44,603 nt of DNA, taken from Clostridia bacterium. GTDB taxonomy: Bacteria; Bacillota; Clostridia; Acetivibrionales; JAFADI01. Each line of letters begins with the position of its first letter. The first letter of the stretch is position 1. The stretch is taken from assembly GCA_026418695.1 (NCBI GenBank), contig JAOAAU010000060.1:1-44603 (forward strand), in the 5' to 3' direction. Shown one piece after another: positions 27,149-36,236 of the stretch. A program made the translations under genes and the position numbers. Under the pieces are notes generated by a model, which saw nothing but the letters and a program-made list of their open reading frames with translations, searched no databases and was not told the DNA's origin.

Positions 27149-28687
27149 TTAGTTTTTAAGTACTTCCGCCCCAATGATTTGTAAATCTGTGTTATCTATA
27201 ATGCCATCTCCATTTACATCCGCCGCTTTTGCACTGTTCCAGTTCGTGCTTCCTTCACTTGCACCAAAGTAATAAGAAGCGATGGCCAGGTCTCCTACAT
27301 TGATTGTTCCGTCACTATTCAAGTTCAATGGCTTACAAGTCACCGTAACCGTAATTTGTACCGGAATATCTCTGCCTGCAACATCATCCCGTACTGTCCC
27401 ATTGACAGTGAAGCGTGTTCCAATGGTACTTTTTCCAGTATACAAGTTTGCCGCAGGTGCAGACCAGTTTACATCCATATTGGATGTTGACCCGTTGGAT
27501 AGATTTGCTGTAACTTTCGCCGGCAATACCGGTGCTTGATTCACGATGGTTGTGATGGGTACGGGATTGACAAGAGAATCAATGGTCGGTAATTGTTCAC
27601 CAATTTCTCCCGTTTTTACAAAGGATACATCGTCAATATCCATGATCCAGGTCCATGCAGCCAATGTATCGGTTAATTCAACCATCAAGCCCGCACTGCA
27701 GTTTCCGGCGGTTACTTCGATATTCGTCAGCTCAATATCCATATAGCTGCCGGATGAGATGCCGCTCTTTAAATCTATACTGGTCCGGTCAGATCCACCT
27801 GTCCCCTTTGCAAAGAGTTTCAAAGAGTTTATTCCCGCGGGGTCACCCGTCACCCTCGCTTTTAAGGTATACACTCCTTCCGGCAAAGGATTCGGATTAC
27901 CTCCCAGGCCGTATACTGCCTGTGTTACCGTGCCATTAAGCGCACTCCCTCCGGACTTGATAGAAAGTACCTTATTGGTGTCCCCGGACAACCAGGTGTA
28001 TGGGTCTATTCCCGCTGAAGCAGTCCAATAATCTGGTTTCCAATCCACAGTGCTGTCGGTTTGGAAATTTCCATTGACAATATAATTGATTTCCCCTGTC
28101 TTTATAAACGAAATATCATCGACATACAGGACAGGAGCCCAATCCGCAGCAGTTCCATTAAGTGTAACGGATAAACCGACGGTGCACTTTCCTGCAGTCA
28201 CCTGGATATTCTGCAGAGAAATCTTTGTATAGGCCCATAATGCCAACTGACTCTTAATGTTACCGCTTGAGGCATTTAAGCCATTGGAATCTGTCGCTGT
28301 CAACGAAATGGAATCTACTGCTGCCAAGTCTGCATTTACCCATACATCCATGGTGTATATTCCATCCGGGAGACGATTGGGTGATCCTCCCACTCCGTAT
28401 ACTTCCTGAGTCACGGAGCCGGTTATCGGTGCACCCGTGGACATTATTTTCAGGCTTTTACCGGACCTGCTATTGGCTGCATTTCCATCCACAAATACAT
28501 GGGAATCCATATTGGACGATGCAGACCATTGATCCGGTTTCCAATCTCCGGTACTATCCGTTTCAAAGTCTCCGTTTACAACATAATTTGTGCCCGCAGC
28601 AAAAGACATTGTGAAATTGGTCGAAATGGTTCCTGCAAGCATCCATGCTGCCAGAAGAACCGATAAGAATTTTGAATGAATTTTCAT
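27149..28687 (-). CDS. Secreted protein with two CBM-like modules and a dockerin
   Basis: This 512-residue exported protein has no catalytic domain. Order: Sec signal peptide (1-31, SFAA end); two homologous beta-sandwich modules (about 35-199 and 201-361), each starting NY(V/I)VNG(D/N)F and ending in (Y/I)(V/I)DD(I/V)SF(I/V)KTGE; a Big_4-type Ig-like domain (about 368-452); and a type I dockerin (454-512). Both dockerin calcium loops are intact: NLNSDGTINVGD (455-466) and DVNGDGIIDNTD (490-501). The two modules resemble CBM61/CBM4-like galactan-binding domains in pattern, but that is inference. The gene follows the anchored GH53 by 31 bases, with GGAGG before its ATG. A dockerin beside a cohesin-bearing enzyme suggests the two proteins bind each other at the cell surface. 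Confidence 0.88.
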   Translation of the reverse strand: MKIHSKFLSVLLAAWMLAGTISTNFTMSFAAGTNYVVNGDFETDSTGDWKPDQWSASSNMDSHVFVDGNAANSRSGKSLKIMSTGAPITGSVTQEVYGVGGSPNRLPDGIYTMDVWVNADLAAVDSISLTATDSNGLNASSGNIKSQLALWAYTKISLQNIQVTAGKCTVGLSVTLNGTAADWAPVLYVDDISFIKTGEINYIVNGNFQTDSTVDWKPDYWTASAGIDPYTWLSGDTNKVLSIKSGGSALNGTVTQAVYGLGGNPNPLPEGVYTLKARVTGDPAGINSLKLFAKGTGGSDRTSIDLKSGISSGSYMDIELTNIEVTAGNCSAGLMVELTDTLAAWTWIMDIDDVSFVKTGEIGEQLPTIDSLVNPVPITTIVNQAPVLPAKVTANLSNGSTSNMDVNWSAPAANLYTGKSTIGTRFTVNGTVRDDVAGRDIPVQITVTVTCKPLNLNSDGTINVGDLAIASYYFGASEGSTNWNSAKAADVNGDGIIDNTDLQIIGAEVLKN

Positions 28688-28718
28688 ACAGTTTTCCTCC
28701 TATTATTCACTGTCAGCA

Positions 28719-31700
28719 CTATTTCTTGCTAGCCCTGTAGATGATGACTGCCGTTTCTGCCCTTGTGATATTGTCCTTTGGAGCAATCATTCCATTCCTT
28801 CCGTTAACAATCCCTGCCTTTACCAAAGCAGCGACACTATCTACTGCATATCCGGATACAAGGGATTTATCATTAAATGCATTCAGATCACCGGTTACTC
28901 CTGTGGAAGACAGTTTTTTTGTTGCTTTCAATGCTCTTGAAGTCAATACCATCATATCCTGCCTGGAAATTTCGGCCTGAGGATTGAACTTATTATTTCC
29001 AGAGCCGGTTGCTATTCCAAGCTTCTTTGCAATTCCAACAGCTTCATAAAAGTAATCGGTTTCCTTCACATCGTCAAAGTTCCCATCGACCTTCGCAGAC
29101 AGCCCTAGTGCCCGTACAAGCATTACAAGATAATCCGCTCTGGTCACGTTTTTTTCAGGGCTGAATGTAGTTTGAGACGTTCCGGAAGTTACACCTTTGG
29201 ATGCAAGAACTTCGATTTCTTCCCTTGCCCAATCGGCATGATTCAAATCTCCAAAGGTTTTCTTTACATAAGCCACTGCATACTTGCTGAAATGCGTGGT
29301 TGTAAACACAACCCGGCCTGAAGCGGCATCATATCTGGCATTCGGAACAGCATTCGCCTTCCCGCTTCCATCGATATACCAGATGACAATATGATCAGGG
29401 TCTTTCAATTCTTCTGCTGTCGGCGTATAAGGTACAGATACCGTCACCGGCGCTTCGGGATTGTTCCATGAGATCGTCCTGCCATCAGACTTTACGTTGA
29501 GTTCCAGCACCGGCCTGTCTCCGATTTGTTCCTTGACCGATGCATCCAGGCTAGTGGTATCCATCCTTGCAATGGAGAGCGATATATTTTGTGCCCCTGC
29601 GATATCAGTTGCTGTCAGCATATTGGCTGGAGCTGTCAAAATACCTACGTCAGTTTCAATCTGAATCCGCTGGGTATTCGTGCCGGCAGTGAGGTTGGCT
29701 GCTGGGAGAGAAGCCTCATAGGAGGTTTGGCCTTCCAACCTGGCTACAGGAATAACAACAGTTTTTACACCCCCAGCATCTGGCTGTGCAGCTTCTAATG
29801 CTTTGGATATTGCGGCCGGATTCACAGTAACCTTGGCAGTTCCGCCGTTTACAACAGGTGCCGGAACTTCTACCTTTACAGGCTTGCTTCCTTCTGTTGG
29901 CGTCACTACAGGCGGTGTAACCGGTGCAGGTGTAGTTCCGCTTCCACTGCTACTACTTCCGCTGCCGCTAGAAACTGCATCTGTTATTATGTTAACGGAT
30001 GCACTGTTGGCAGAAGCTAAATGTGTAGTTGTTTCTTTAATCCGGGCAATAAAAGTATATTGAGTACTTGCATTCAACCCTGTAAAGGTTGGGCTGTCCT
30101 GCCATATTGCTCCGTTGTCCTTGGAGTATTCTGCGCCAGCTATAGTATTCAACGTAATACTTGTCGAAGTTTTTGATAAAAGGTTCGGAGCCATAGGAAC
30201 AGAAGGTCCATCAGCTTTTGCCGGTACTACAGCAGCACTTGTAACACTTCCTTGTGCATTTGTTCCATCGCCAGTCACGGTTACTGTTATACTTTTACCA
30301 ATGTCACCTTCTTCAACCGTATATGTAGAGTTCGTACCAATTACAGCAGTTCCACGCTTCCATGAGTAAGAAAGTATGCCGCTGTTATTTGTCAAACCTG
30401 ACAGATTAGCAGAAAGTGTTTGCCCAAATTTCGCACTTCCGCTGATCGCCACACTTCCACCAAGCATCGGTGTTGGACTTTCAATAAGAGTATTCAATCC
30501 AGCGGGCTCCTTTACCGATCCGTCTGGAGCCGTTCCCAATTGTGCCTTAGTAATAGTAATGTCACTTGTGGAGACGCTGACTCCCGTCTTAGCTGCAAAA
30601 GTAAGTTTCAGCGCATCTGCATTCCAGGACAGTCCGCCAGTCGCTGTCGTAGAAGTCAGAACCCTGACTGTACCCGGAGTACTTGTATCAGTGTTTGTTA
30701 CTATTGTTCCGCTGTCCGCACCTTCCGCTCCCACAAAATCAAGCTTATTGCTATCGTACTCAATGGTGATATCCTGGGCATAAGCATTATAAATCAGCTT
30801 GCTATACCTCAACCTGGCTGTGAATTCAGAGCCGGAAGTAATAGCCGCCGGCAAAATCAGGTTTGCTGCCGAAAGATCCGGATACAGTTCAAAATCATCC
30901 AGTTTACCCCAGGTTCCAACCCCGGCAGTCTCAACTCTCACACCTATAGTACACTGGCCATTGGTAACAGTGATGTTTTTAATTTCAGGAAACTTCCACT
31001 GCTGCCAGCCTGTGTTGGTAATGGATACCCTTTTCTCCTGCCCCCCATAATCCTTGGCAAACAAATACCTTTCAACAGTACCGAACTCCCCTCCATGGGA
31101 TACAACCCTCAAAGAATAGGTGCCATTTGGAAGCCCTGTAATGGTTTGCTGCAAGGTAAAGCCGGTATCGTTGGGAGAAACATAGTAAGTAAATACCCCC
31201 GAGCCGGTATATGCATTGTTCCCCGGACTGCTTTCATATCCGGTCTGTACATCATTGGGCGAGTCTTCGATGACCTGCCACCCTGACGTATTCCCTGCTT
31301 CGAAGCCTGGATTGGTAACAAAATTCTTTTTTCCAATCACGGTCACTGTCAACACAGCTTTTTCAGTCGTTCCTGCAACAATCCCTTGAAGTGTAAAGGT
31401 GTGTAACTTATTCATATCAGCAGGATTAATTGCATCCCATGTTACGGGCACATTTCTTATAGTACCGTCACTAAAGTCAGCCTTAACCGTAGCTGGAAGT
31501 GAAGGTGTCTCTGCAACAGTTACAGTGGCCGCTATCGGACGCAATCTTGTAATGGTTGCCGAATAGATCGTTCCTCCCGGCAGCTCAGACACACTTTTCC
31601 TCACATCCTCGAATACATCCAGGGATTTCAGTGCATGGCCCTCAAAATCAAACAAAGCCCTGTTTTCGCTGTCATTTCCCCCTCCGGTGATCCAGCCTAC

Positions 31701-32915
31701 CAGTGTATTGCCTTGAGCGTCCTTGACCGGAATCCACTCAGGTTCCCAATAGAACACGCCGATTCCCTTGTTGTTGCCCTCATTATCCTTCACCTGGGAA
31801 ACCGCTTCAATGATGTCCCTTATATATTGAGCCTGTCCCTGCACGGAGGCCTGATATCCCCCCAGTTCATCAGCCCCCTCTGCAAAAGCATTGCTTTGGC
31901 TGTCATTATTGTCAAAGGTAAATCCATACCCGATTTCCGCAATGGCAATTTCCTTCCCATATCTTGTGCCGAGATCGGTAATATTGGCCTTGAAGGTGCT
32001 AAGAGGTCCATGCCAGAATGCATAATAAGAAAGACCGATTACATCAAAGTCCACCGCAGTTTTTCCCTCATTGTATTTATCTGCGGCCGCAACATAGCCT
32101 GTTGCTTTGGAGAAGTCGGTGAATCTGTCAAACGCATTCCGGTACATAGTATTATCTCCGCCATTGGCAAGGTGGATCATAATTTTCGTGTTTTGTCCCC
32201 CCACCTCTCTCACAGCCTTCGTACCGGCATTGAGCAGACCGATCCAACCCGCATATCCGTTCGCTTTATTACCTTCAGGCCACAGCATACCGTTATTGTT
32301 CTCGTTACCGATCTGTACCATCTCCGGGAGGACGCCCTCATCTTTCATATGATTTAATACATCTTTTGTATAATTATAGACTGCATCCTGGAGTGCTGCG
32401 CCCGTCAGGTTCTTCCAGGCTTTAGGCTTGGTCTGCTTGCCGGGATCCGCCCAGAAATCACTGTAGTGGAAGTCCAAAAGCACCTTCATCCCGAGTGCTT
32501 TCGCTCTTTTGGCAAGGGCTATGGTATTCGCCTCATCACAGGTTCCTGCCCCTGCCGGAGTTCCAGCGGGTGCAGGTGAACTTCCGATCATAACTCTGTC
32601 ATTTCCTACATACCCGTTTGCATCGGTGGTAGGATCATTCCAAATTCTGAGTCTAACCCAGTTCACACCATGATCCTTAAGAATTTGGAGACAGTCTTCC
32701 TGGGTACCGTCGTCATTGTAAAACTTGCCGCCATAGTCCTCGATATCCTTCAACATGGAGACATCTGCTCCCATGATAAAGTCTGAACTGAGGCCGCTGA
32801 CGGGATTTACCTGAATGCTTTGGTTCTTCGGCTCAACAGCATTCACCACAGTAAACATGGACAAAACCATTGCCAGCGTGACTGCCAGGGCAATGACCTT
32901 ACGTAAGTTTTTCAT
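28719..32915 (-). CDS. SLH-anchored GH53 endo-beta-1,4-galactanase with cohesin-like domain
   Basis: This 1398-residue surface enzyme cuts beta-1,4-galactan. Order: signal peptide (1-26); GH53 barrel (about 44-440; acid/base Glu205 in QIGNEN, nucleophile Glu327 in IAEIGYG); Big_4 Ig-like domain (448-528); CBM61-like module (531-679, TNPGFEAG to KLDDFELYP); cohesin-like domain (about 682-812, with YAQDITIEYDSNKLDFVGAE); Ig-like and FN3-like domains (816-980); Ser/Gly/Pro linker (981-1010); an unrecognised beta-rich region (about 1012-1215); and three SLH repeats (from about 1218, 1277 and 1343) that fix the protein to the cell wall. The dockerin protein is encoded 31 bases downstream and a cytoplasmic GH53 upstream. 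GGGGGAG precedes the ATG. The cohesin call rests on sequence pattern only. Confidence 0.92.
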   Translation of the reverse strand: MKNLRKVIALAVTLAMVLSMFTVVNAVEPKNQSIQVNPVSGLSSDFIMGADVSMLKDIEDYGGKFYNDDGTQEDCLQILKDHGVNWVRLRIWNDPTTDANGYVGNDRVMIGSSPAPAGTPAGAGTCDEANTIALAKRAKALGMKVLLDFHYSDFWADPGKQTKPKAWKNLTGAALQDAVYNYTKDVLNHMKDEGVLPEMVQIGNENNNGMLWPEGNKANGYAGWIGLLNAGTKAVREVGGQNTKIMIHLANGGDNTMYRNAFDRFTDFSKATGYVAAADKYNEGKTAVDFDVIGLSYYAFWHGPLSTFKANITDLGTRYGKEIAIAEIGYGFTFDNNDSQSNAFAEGADELGGYQASVQGQAQYIRDIIEAVSQVKDNEGNNKGIGVFYWEPEWIPVKDAQGNTLVGWITGGGNDSENRALFDFEGHALKSLDVFEDVRKSVSELPGGTIYSATITRLRPIAATVTVAETPSLPATVKADFSDGTIRNVPVTWDAINPADMNKLHTFTLQGIVAGTTEKAVLTVTVIGKKNFVTNPGFEAGNTSGWQVIEDSPNDVQTGYESSPGNNAYTGSGVFTYYVSPNDTGFTLQQTITGLPNGTYSLRVVSHGGEFGTVERYLFAKDYGGQEKRVSITNTGWQQWKFPEIKNITVTNGQCTIGVRVETAGVGTWGKLDDFELYPDLSAANLILPAAITSGSEFTARLRYSKLIYNAYAQDITIEYDSNKLDFVGAEGADSGTIVTNTDTSTPGTVRVLTSTTATGGLSWNADALKLTFAAKTGVSVSTSDITITKAQLGTAPDGSVKEPAGLNTLIESPTPMLGGSVAISGSAKFGQTLSANLSGLTNNSGILSYSWKRGTAVIGTNSTYTVEEGDIGKSITVTVTGDGTNAQGSVTSAAVVPAKADGPSVPMAPNLLSKTSTSITLNTIAGAEYSKDNGAIWQDSPTFTGLNASTQYTFIARIKETTTHLASANSASVNIITDAVSSGSGSSSSGSGTTPAPVTPPVVTPTEGSKPVKVEVPAPVVNGGTAKVTVNPAAISKALEAAQPDAGGVKTVVIPVARLEGQTSYEASLPAANLTAGTNTQRIQIETDVGILTAPANMLTATDIAGAQNISLSIARMDTTSLDASVKEQIGDRPVLELNVKSDGRTISWNNPEAPVTVSVPYTPTAEELKDPDHIVIWYIDGSGKANAVPNARYDAASGRVVFTTTHFSKYAVAYVKKTFGDLNHADWAREEIEVLASKGVTSGTSQTTFSPEKNVTRADYLVMLVRALGLSAKVDGNFDDVKETDYFYEAVGIAKKLGIATGSGNNKFNPQAEISRQDMMVLTSRALKATKKLSSTGVTGDLNAFNDKSLVSGYAVDSVAALVKAGIVNGRNGMIAPKDNITRAETAVIIYRASKK

Positions 32916-32951
32916 CCTTTCTCCCCCTTTTGTACTTATGATGGTTATTCT

Positions 32952-32975
32952 ATCAGTGGCTTCATTCCCACTGAT
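32952..32975 (-). terminator. Small intercistronic hairpin between the two GH53 genes
   Basis: ATCAGTGG and CCACTGAT form an 8-bp stem with an 8-base loop in the 101-base gap. There is no T tract, so it is probably not a true terminator and may influence message stability. Confidence 0.35.
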
Positions 32976-33016
32976 GTACCCCTTGCGAATTCCTCCCCCT
33001 GATTAGCTGACTTAGC

Positions 33017-34096
33017 CTATTCTTCCTCTTTGAATGCCTGGATGGAATCCAGTAGATTCCCTTCAAAATCAAAGAGCGTCATATTCCCCCATTCATTTCC
33101 CTCTCCATATTTCCAGCCGCAGCCTTCCACGGTAATAAACGCGGGTTCCCAGTAGAACAATCCGGTTCCTTTATTGTCAGGCACATTTTTGATGACTTTG
33201 ATGACATCCCGGATAAACTTTGCCTGTCCGTCAACGGTTGCCGGGTAACCATCCAGTTGAACCGTTACCTTATTAGGCATATTGCTATCGGATTTTGGTG
33301 TCCAAGGATAAGCAGTCTCGACAACAACCAGTTCCTTGTTATAAGTTGCTGCCAGGCTGTTCAAGGTATATTCAAGGTCCGCAATGGTTCCATGCCATTG
33401 AGAATAATAGGACTGGCCTATGACATCGAATTCTACCTCCCTGGATATAATGTGGTCATAAAAATTCTTACTGAATTCAAAGTCTCCGCCCTTATCAATA
33501 TGGATCATGATTTTTACGTCTTGCATGGAACCAAGGCTATCCTTCAAGCCGCGAATTCCACTCTTTAACAGCTGGCAAAACTTATCCCACTGTGCATCTG
33601 TCGCATTGATCCCATCCAGTTTTCCATCGTCCCATAAAAAGCCGTTGGAAATCTCATTTCCGATTTGTACCATCTCAGGGAGAGTTCCCTGTGCTTTGAG
33701 TGCTGTAATCACTTCTTTTGTGTATTCATAGACTGCATCATTCAAACCTTCAAATTTTAGTCCCTCCCATGCTGCGGGTTTAGTCTGCACCTGCGGATCT
33801 GCCCAGAAGTCACTGTAATGAAAATCAATCAGCAGTTTGAATCCCATATCCTTGATCCGCTTTGCCATTTGCAGGGTATGTTCCTTATTGTTGTAGCCTG
33901 CCGGGTCGCTGTTTGGAAGCCCCGGGTTATTCCATACCTTCAGCCTTATATAGTTAAATCCACGGTCTTGAAGGATATCCATGCATTTTCTTTGAATTCC
34001 CTTCTCATAGACCTTTCCTCCGAAATCTTCGATCTGCTGGAGTGTTGAAATATCAGCACCGGTGATAAACTCATTCTTATCCGTAAATGTTTGCAT
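33017..34096 (-). CDS. Cytoplasmic GH53 endo-beta-1,4-galactanase
   Basis: This 359-residue protein is a bare GH53 barrel without signal peptide, binding module or anchor. Acid/base Glu148 (QIGNEIS) and nucleophile Glu260 (LVVVETAYPW) are present, as are DFHYSDFWADP and FYWEPA. It would shorten imported galacto-oligosaccharides to galactobiose/galactotriose for the GH42 enzyme. GGAGG precedes the ATG. Its N-terminal part closely resembles the anchored GH53 encoded 101 bases downstream, so the two may be duplicates that diverged in location. Lack of a signal could also mean export by another route, but nothing in the sequence suggests that. Confidence 0.93.
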   Translation of the reverse strand: MQTFTDKNEFITGADISTLQQIEDFGGKVYEKGIQRKCMDILQDRGFNYIRLKVWNNPGLPNSDPAGYNNKEHTLQMAKRIKDMGFKLLIDFHYSDFWADPQVQTKPAAWEGLKFEGLNDAVYEYTKEVITALKAQGTLPEMVQIGNEISNGFLWDDGKLDGINATDAQWDKFCQLLKSGIRGLKDSLGSMQDVKIMIHIDKGGDFEFSKNFYDHIISREVEFDVIGQSYYSQWHGTIADLEYTLNSLAATYNKELVVVETAYPWTPKSDSNMPNKVTVQLDGYPATVDGQAKFIRDVIKVIKNVPDNKGTGLFYWEPAFITVEGCGWKYGEGNEWGNMTLFDFEGNLLDSIQAFKEEE

Positions 34097-34132
34097 ATGA
34101 ATGTACCTCCATCATGTTTGGACCATCGCATA

Positions 34133-34162
34133 AAAGAGGTTGCATTCATTCGCAACCCCTTT
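34133..34162 (-). terminator. Intercistronic hairpin after the zinc-ribbon gene
   Basis: On the minus strand AAAGGGGTTGC pairs with GCAACCTCTTT (11 bp with one G-U pair, 8-base loop), followed by TTATG. It lies between the zinc-ribbon stop and the cytoplasmic GH53 start. It may act as a partial terminator. Confidence 0.5.
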
Positions 34163-34168
34163 GATGGT

Positions 34169-34381
34169 TTACTCAAAATCCGTGATCCTTTTTAACAAGT
34201 TTTTATACCTGAATCTGGCCATTTCATTCAGCTTTAGAACCTCATCCTCTTTCCCTGTGAACTGGCACCGGAGGCAGTAATACTCTTCCGTGTCCTTGTC
34301 ATAAAACATATCAATATCCAGATCCCTCATAAAGCAGGACGGACATCTGTAATTCAGTCTGCCTTTTCCAGCTTGAGACAT
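34169..34381 (-). CDS. Small zinc-ribbon protein
   Basis: This 70-residue protein has four cysteines in two pairs, CPSC (13, 16) and CLRC (36, 39), the layout of a zinc ribbon. A charged helical C-terminus follows. It has a good ribosome site (GAGGAG) located inside the end of the upstream 610-codon gene, which it overlaps by 28 bases. The two are therefore translationally coupled. I do not recognise the family; DNA/RNA binding or a partner role for the upstream protein are both possible. Its place inside a galactan operon is unusual. Confidence 0.75.
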   Translation of the reverse strand: MSQAGKGRLNYRCPSCFMRDLDIDMFYDKDTEEYYCLRCQFTGKEDEVLKLNEMARFRYKNLLKRITDFE

Positions 34382-36186
34382 GTGATCAGCTCCTCACTAT
34401 TTGATATTGTCTTGGTCAGCCCCAGTGTAAACATAGGGGAAAATGCATAGCCTTCCCTGAGATAACCTTCCATTCCAGTACTGCCAGGAATCAAGGACAC
34501 TCTGGTATTGATCTGAGGCACAACAGCCTCTACCTTTGTCGCATTGCTTACACTTTCTTCACGGCATTTATAGTTATAAGAAAGCTCTTTGGTTTCCTCT
34601 TTCCCTGCACATCTTAGGGTAATGCCGCACATATCTTCCGGATACTCTGTTGTCCCATAGCACGCAGTCATGTATTCATTCAAATGCACTTTGGCATCCG
34701 GATTGCTCATTTCAATAATCTTTCGGGACACCTTGATCTCACTGCTTCCTTCAGTAAAGGTAAAGGTTGTAACCAGCTTGAGCTTCAGATCGCTGAACTC
34801 AATTTCAACTGGGTCCAAAGTCAGGATGGTATCTTTTCCTTTCTTTGAATACTTTCCTTTGGTCCTGCAGAGACATAGGTCTACTTCTTCACCTTCATAG
34901 CTAACCTTCAAGCTCTTTATAGTTCCTTCACCTGCATAGTGGGTAAAGTAACCGGCTCTATACATAGACTGGATCAGGAAGGGGTAGGATGCATCCTGTA
35001 CATGCTTTGTTCCAATACCCACCGGCCATTCAAGCTTAGCTACATAAGGCCTTAGGTCTATAAGAGCTCCACCCTGGTTCATATCCACACAGGTGCGCAA
35101 GTAAGGGTCCACGTACCAGAACAACTGCTTTTCCGAACCATACAGGATGTCCTTCCATAGTGCACATTCCGGCTCGGTGTAAGATTTATTTACACGATAC
35201 CAGTCTGCGAACTCGGTCATGGTCATGTCTTCAATTTCACCCTTGTCTCTGAGTTCAGCATAGTAAGCCATGCCGTCCCTGTAGCTTTTTACAAGCAGCT
35301 CATAGGGAGCTTCCCAGCGGCCCATCTTATTCATCCAGCCCGGACCCACAAACATCATATTGTAGGCATAGCCGTTATTGTATTTCTGTAAGGATTTGTA
35401 CTGATCAATCAGATTAAAGAGATAGGGATACTCGCCATCCTTATAAATCATCCCTCTCAATACGTTCTGCGGATGCGTCCCGAAGTTGGAACCATTTCCG
35501 TCAAAGCAGGCCAGCAAGTCTCTCGATAAGTGAGGAATTGCTACGATCCCGCTATCTTCTTCTGCATTGGCAGCAGGTGCATGGGTATTCGCTTTTGAAG
35601 GAATCCAGGGATTCCATGGACCGCCATCAAACAAGGTATACCAGGAGTTATTGCAGGTTCTGTAGGCCTTTGGACCTTCCTCCCAGCAGGTGGCAACAGC
35701 ACACTTAACCATTGGATACTTTTCTTTTATGTAGTTGGTAAGATCAGCATCCATGTAATAAGAACCTGTCGATGTAGGATAGAAGCCGAAAACCTCATGA
35801 AACTTTTCAAAAACGTCATTCACAATGGATTTCTTATCTTCCATGGAGAACATCCAGATACAGAAATCCTTTGTCTTATATTTCTCACGGAATTCCTTAC
35901 ATGGCAGACCCAGCAGCGTCAGCCCGATTTCATCTCCATACTTTTCATGATGCTCCTTGGCCAGTTGAACTGCTTCTTCATTGAACAAGCTTGCATAGGT
36001 CATCTGGATCGTTGTCTTAAAGCCATTTTCATGAGCAATTTCCTGCTGCAGCTTGAAAATATCCAGTGATTCGGTCAGCAAGCTTTTCCTGCCGATGTCC
36101 TCTTTTTTTCCTTGCCCGGTCACCTTCTCGGCATATTCCGGTACCATTTCCGGCCTATGAATAATATTTAGAATAAACTTGCTCAT
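34354..36186 (-). CDS. Unrecognised 610-residue cytoplasmic protein, possible carbohydrate-active enzyme
   Basis: No signal peptide or membrane span is visible. The N-terminal two thirds (about 1-430) read like a (beta/alpha) barrel: FILNIIHRPEMVPEYAEKV, TIQMTYASL, GDEIGLTLLG, TSTGSYYMDADLTNYIKE and GGPWNPWIPSKANTHAPA. The GDEIGLTL and following strand/helix pattern recalls NodB-like deacetylase or GH57/GH38-type barrels. The C-terminal part (about 430-610) alternates beta strands, as in a glycosidase beta-sandwich. DUF3863/DUF3864 proteins are one family to test; I do not claim that match. The ATG at 36186 has GGAGGT nine bases upstream. It lies between the transporter genes and the galactanases and is coupled to the zinc-ribbon gene. 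A role in galactan side-chain processing is inference from position. Confidence 0.85.
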   Translation of the reverse strand: MSKFILNIIHRPEMVPEYAEKVTGQGKKEDIGRKSLLTESLDIFKLQQEIAHENGFKTTIQMTYASLFNEEAVQLAKEHHEKYGDEIGLTLLGLPCKEFREKYKTKDFCIWMFSMEDKKSIVNDVFEKFHEVFGFYPTSTGSYYMDADLTNYIKEKYPMVKCAVATCWEEGPKAYRTCNNSWYTLFDGGPWNPWIPSKANTHAPAANAEEDSGIVAIPHLSRDLLACFDGNGSNFGTHPQNVLRGMIYKDGEYPYLFNLIDQYKSLQKYNNGYAYNMMFVGPGWMNKMGRWEAPYELLVKSYRDGMAYYAELRDKGEIEDMTMTEFADWYRVNKSYTEPECALWKDILYGSEKQLFWYVDPYLRTCVDMNQGGALIDLRPYVAKLEWPVGIGTKHVQDASYPFLIQSMYRAGYFTHYAGEGTIKSLKVSYEGEEVDLCLCRTKGKYSKKGKDTILTLDPVEIEFSDLKLKLVTTFTFTEGSSEIKVSRKIIEMSNPDAKVHLNEYMTACYGTTEYPEDMCGITLRCAGKEETKELSYNYKCREESVSNATKVEAVVPQINTRVSLIPGSTGMEGYLREGYAFSPMFTLGLTKTISNSEELITCLKLEKAD

Positions 36187-36236
36187 AAATGACCTCCGTT
36201 TACGTGCTGTGGTTAAATATATTTTCCGATTTTTCA

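Noticed and set aside
30420-31286. 288-codon plus-strand open frame opposite the anchored galactanase
   Set aside because: It is antisense to a confidently assigned coding region, rich in Cys/Arg/Ser, and has no ribosome site; a shadow of the real gene. The same applies to 31635-32357 and 8596-9210.
27149-32915. A classical cellulosome
   Set aside because: No multi-cohesin scaffoldin and no cellulase is present; only one cohesin-like domain and one dockerin are seen, so only a minimal two-protein complex is proposed.
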